Shown piece by piece: positions 61,109 to 64,000 of a stretch of DNA of 64,000 nt. A program made the translations under genes and the position numbers. The notes beneath the pieces were generated by a model. It saw only the letters and a list, made by a program, of their open reading frames with translations, had not been told where the DNA came from and did not search any database. Positions within the stretch are counted from its first letter, which is position 1; each line of letters begins with the position of its first letter. Origin of the DNA: Flavobacteriaceae bacterium (GTDB taxonomy: Bacteria; Bacteroidota; Bacteroidia; Flavobacteriales; Flavobacteriaceae); assembly GCA_024743095.1 (NCBI GenBank), contig JANSXF010000010.1, positions 1-64,000 on the forward strand, in the 5' to 3' direction.

Positions 61109-63429
61109 AAGGGGTAACCAATAGCAAAGTTCAATGTAGCCTTGTTGCCGTTGTTTCCAAAGAAGGGAACATTCCAGCGGTCCTTCTCAGGCTGATAGGG
61201 TACTCTAAAAGGCGAGGCCAGATCAAACCGGATCACAAAATTCTGGATGTCTACGCGTAAACCAAATCCAAATCCTGCAGCAACTTCGTTTAACCAATCC
61301 GATTCAAATTTACCATCGGTAAAAAGGGAGTTGGAAGAAGTACTGTTTTGTTGGTTATTTTCCAGTTCGTTATAGTTTCCGGTAAGCCAAACATTTCCTG
61401 CATCCACAAAAAAGGCACCTTTCAAATAAGAAAATATGGGGAAACGATATTCCAGGTTGGCTTCCAGCTTAAGGTTACCGGAACGGTCAAAATAATCGGT
61501 GGAGGAATCGTCTGCAACTGCATTGAAGTTGCCCGGCCCCAAAGACCGGATATCAAAGGCCCTAACGCTATAGGGACCCCCGGAGAAGAATTGTTTTACA
61601 AATGGCAACGTTTCGCTATTTCCGTAAGGCACGCCCCAACCTGCGTAAATTCTTGAAACCAGAGTTTGTTCCCTATCCCATCTCAAATAGAAACGAAAAT
61701 CGACATCCATTTTTGCATATTGGGCATATTCTGAACCTAGAATCGTGCCAGTACCGCCATCAATCAAACTGAAAAGGTTCCCTGCCAAATCAATATTGGT
61801 AGAGAAAAAAATGGGATATTCCTTATCTAGATCAGATATTTCATCGTAAGTGAATCCATACAAGAGCCCGCCAATAAAACGTTGCTCAAAACTTCTTTGT
61901 AGAAAAGGGTTGTCGTCCAGTATTTGTTGAAATTCATCTGTTACATTGGAGAGTCTGGAGTAGTTTAAGCTAATCGGGTCCAATTGGTGATAGACATACC
62001 TGTTTTCCTTCCAAGTGTATCCAAAAGAGCCGTTGATGGAGCTCAAGGTGAACAATTGGCTTCGTCTTAGGTAATCGACACCTGCTGAAATCTTGGTCTT
62101 GGGAACGGAATACCTAAAGTTTCTTGGTGAAAATGGAATGGACCTCGGAAAAATCAAATCTCCTTTTATTCCCCAAGCAATGCTGCTCAAATTGGAATTG
62201 TTTCCAGAGGAAAGTTGTGATTCGTAAGAAAAATGCGTGGATAGGCTTAAGGTCTCTCCACCGTGAAAGAGGTTTCTGTTTCTGTAGGTCAATAGGAGGC
62301 CAGGACCCGTGAACCCGTTTGATTTGGTCACAGCCTGAATTTCTGCTCGTAAGGAACGCTTGGTCAAGGGAGCCAGATAAATGTCAGCCGCAAGTGAGCC
62401 ACTCTTTCCATCGGCCATGGCGGTATCCAGTTCCCGATATTGAATGTTTACATACTTATAACTGCCCAAGGAGGACAAACGGTTACTTGTGATTTTGGAG
62501 GTGTTGGCATTGTAAAGGTCACCTTCTTTAAAGAGCATGTAGGTCTCCAGTAACTCAGGTTTAAAATAGTATTCGTTCTGAATAAAATCTGTGCCATTTA
62601 TGGTAGTTAGGTTCTGTTTGGAAAGTGGCAAGGTATCGCCCTCAATCGAATAATTCGGATATACCGTTATGGAATCGATGGTGTAGGGTATCGCGGTTTT
62701 TTGGGGTGCTTTCTTTTTTAAGCGAAGAAACAGATCGAATTTTCGGTTTTTATATTGATTGGTGTCCGCTTCAAAGATGAAAAGATTGGCGTTGCTATTA
62801 TAGTAGCCCCGCTGTTTTAGGTTGAAATCCAATCGTTCCCGTTCCGCTTTCAATAAATCTAGATCAAAACGGTCGTTCTTGGAAAGTGGGGATTCCTTGA
62901 CAATGTCCGATAGTTCATTGTATATCGGCAGCGAATCCATATCCACCTTATAGCGCTCAAGCGTATAGGGTTCTTGTACCGTCGCCATATAGTTGACAGA
63001 AGCATATTTCTCCTTTTCGCTGGTCTCCGAGCTGGCCCTGCTGTAGAAAAAACCATTGTTGTCCAAACGGTTCACTAAAAGCTCTTCCACACGTTGAGGA
63101 TCAATCCCTGAAAAATAAATAGGTTCCTCACCAAAGGATTTGTTTAGAAACTTGTATAGAAAACCGGGTTTCTCTCGTTGGGCTTTATAATGGAAATACA
63201 GACCGGGTCTCATTCCGAGAAAGGAAGTATTGGGATTGGGCTCGACCAAATTGGTCAGTTCCGCTTTCACCTCCTTCAAACCTTCCACTTCTCCAATGGT
63301 GTCCAGTTCCAGCTTTGCTCCGGTATATAGTTTCTCACCTTCAGGTATGAATTTTTTTATGCTACAAGACTGCAAGGACAATACGGCAAGGCATGTACAA
63401 AACAGATATTTTATGAGTTGATCTTTCAA
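61105..63429 (-). CDS. tamL: TamL, Omp85-family outer-membrane lipoprotein
   Basis: This 774-residue protein has a lipobox (LSLQSC, Cys22), POTRA-like domains (KLELDTIGEVEGLKEVKAELTNLV and on) and a C-terminal 16-strand-type barrel with the Omp85 loop motifs (RLRG-type segment replaced by PYSVRAFDIRSLGPGNF). TamL is the lipid-anchored TamA variant of Bacteroidetes and works with TamB in outer-membrane biogenesis. The start is TTG 63429, 15 bases after the tamB stop; no nearby ATG exists. Confidence 0.9.
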   Translation of the reverse strand: MKDQLIKYLFCTCLAVLSLQSCSIKKFIPEGEKLYTGAKLELDTIGEVEGLKEVKAELTNLVEPNPNTSFLGMRPGLYFHYKAQREKPGFLYKFLNKSFGEEPIYFSGIDPQRVEELLVNRLDNNGFFYSRASSETSEKEKYASVNYMATVQEPYTLERYKVDMDSLPIYNELSDIVKESPLSKNDRFDLDLLKAERERLDFNLKQRGYYNSNANLFIFEADTNQYKNRKFDLFLRLKKKAPQKTAIPYTIDSITVYPNYSIEGDTLPLSKQNLTTINGTDFIQNEYYFKPELLETYMLFKEGDLYNANTSKITSNRLSSLGSYKYVNIQYRELDTAMADGKSGSLAADIYLAPLTKRSLRAEIQAVTKSNGFTGPGLLLTYRNRNLFHGGETLSLSTHFSYESQLSSGNNSNLSSIAWGIKGDLIFPRSIPFSPRNFRYSVPKTKISAGVDYLRRSQLFTLSSINGSFGYTWKENRYVYHQLDPISLNYSRLSNVTDEFQQILDDNPFLQRSFEQRFIGGLLYGFTYDEISDLDKEYPIFFSTNIDLAGNLFSLIDGGTGTILGSEYAQYAKMDVDFRFYLRWDREQTLVSRIYAGWGVPYGNSETLPFVKQFFSGGPYSVRAFDIRSLGPGNFNAVADDSSTDYFDRSGNLKLEANLEYRFPIFSYLKGAFFVDAGNVWLTGNYNELENNQQNSTSSNSLFTDGKFESDWLNEVAAGFGFGLRVDIQNFVIRFDLASPFRVPYQPEKDRWNVPFFGNNGNKATLNFAIGYPF

Positions 63430-63444
63430 AAACTAATTTTAAGA

Positions 63445-64000
63445 TTATGGTTTTTTATCGTCGTTATCCCGTCCCGATATTTTTTCTTCTTCCTCTTCCT
63501 TGGCCTTAGGGTTTATCGGATTGAACAATTGACTGAATTTGTTGAATTCCCTATCAAAAATAAAGGCCAGTCCGGTAACGATCAATTGGCCATCAATAAT
63601 ATTTTGGTACTCCTGTCGTCTAAATCCCTTCAACCGATAATTGCCTTGTTCGTTCAAAAGATACTCCAAGGTTACATTACCGATCACGGGCGTGGCGGTT
63701 TCGGAACTGGAAGGTGTGCCTTCCACATCAACGGCACTACCGGCCGAAACGATGACGCGGTCGTCGAATAGTTTTTTCTGTGCGTTGATGTTCAATTGTG
63801 TTCTGTTCTGTAGTCCGTCACCCTGATTTTCTTGAAAGCTGTCCAAGTCAAAATCCAGTTCCAGTCCAGTATTGCCCAATATTCTGTTTGAAATGGAGTT
63901 CAACTCACCGGACAACACCTTGTTAACATTGTTCCGGGCCAACGCCACTGCACCTCCAGCGCTCCCATCACTTCCGGAGGTTGGATAAAACCGATTGAGC
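63445..64000 (-). CDS. tamB: TamB C-terminal part (5' truncated by window edge)
   Basis: The frame is open to the right edge, so about 185 C-terminal residues are visible. They match the end of TamB (DUF490): NRFYPTSGSDG, VNKVLSGELNSISNRIL, GNVTLEYLLNEQGNYRLKGFRRQEYQNI, with a hydrophilic tail. TamB spans the periplasm and delivers lipids to the outer membrane. It precedes tamL in the same operon. Confidence 0.85.
   Translation of the reverse strand, partial: LNRFYPTSGSDGSAGGAVALARNNVNKVLSGELNSISNRILGNTGLELDFDLDSFQENQGDGLQNRTQLNINAQKKLFDDRVIVSAGSAVDVEGTPSSSETATPVIGNVTLEYLLNEQGNYRLKGFRRQEYQNIIDGQLIVTGLAFIFDREFNKFSQLFNPINPKAKEEEEEKISGRDNDDKKP

Noticed and set aside
1-64000. CRISPR array, rRNA operon or insertion sequence
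   Set aside because: No regularly spaced repeats, rRNA sequence or transposase gene was seen in either strand.

Overview
The window looks like a chromosome of a Flavobacteriaceae bacterium (Bacteroidota), perhaps near Muricauda/Allomuricauda. Supporting signs are TAnnTTTG-type -7 promoter boxes, almost no Shine-Dalgarno sequences, BfmA/TraE-N conjugation genes of the Bacteroidetes type, TamL/TamB, a DnaE with a fused N-terminal proofreading exonuclease, and DUF4133/4134/4138/4260 families. The genus is an inference.

Positions 1 to about 28,100 are the integrase-proximal part of an integrative conjugative element (ICE). Its right end abuts a tRNA-Asp gene (28105-28178), and its left end lies outside the window. 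From left to right it carries: the end of a RadC/JAB gene; a possible oriT; a rightward mobilisation module (BfmA, DUF5712 relaxase, VirD4-type coupling protein); a first cargo block (3.9-14.4 kb); a leftward transfer operon traE-F-G-I-J-K-M-N (VirB2/3/4/5/6/8/10/9-like); a divergent cell-wall amidase; a second cargo block (22.1-26.6 kb); and a tyrosine recombinase. The mobilisation and transfer genes are GC-richer and closely packed, while the cargo genes are AT-rich.

Both cargo blocks look like anti-phage defence. Block 1 has an AlbA/Schlafen-type gene, an unknown gene, an unknown membrane protein and a three-gene operon: DUF4365 nuclease-like/helical-repeat protein, TIR protein and a very large SIR2 protein. 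The SIR2 gene is interrupted by one in-frame TGA exactly between its SIR2 core and the conserved GFSGxDPNF segment, so it is a fresh pseudogene or is expressed as two pieces. Block 2 has a GHKL-ATPase/STAS-like pair and a complete type II-A retron: an NDT-like effector, an msr-msd RNA with 9-bp a1/a2 repeats and an Eco1(Ec86)-like msr hairpin, and a reverse transcriptase. A small membrane protein follows it.

From 28.1 kb to the end is ordinary chromosome: DUF58 protein, trxA, dnaE, rpsP-rimM, trmN6, gcdH, a molybdopterin oxidoreductase, umuC-umuD, a complete histidine utilisation operon hutHIUG with a divergent LysR regulator, a nitroreductase, a BlaI/M56 sensor pair with three palindromic operators, ruvC, hemW, several DUF proteins, a membrane-anchored MutS-like ATPase, and the TamL/TamB envelope pair running off the right edge. 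Also present are a remnant of an outer-membrane-protein gene near 36.3 kb and a candidate structured small RNA near 43.0 kb. No rRNA, CRISPR array or insertion sequence was seen.
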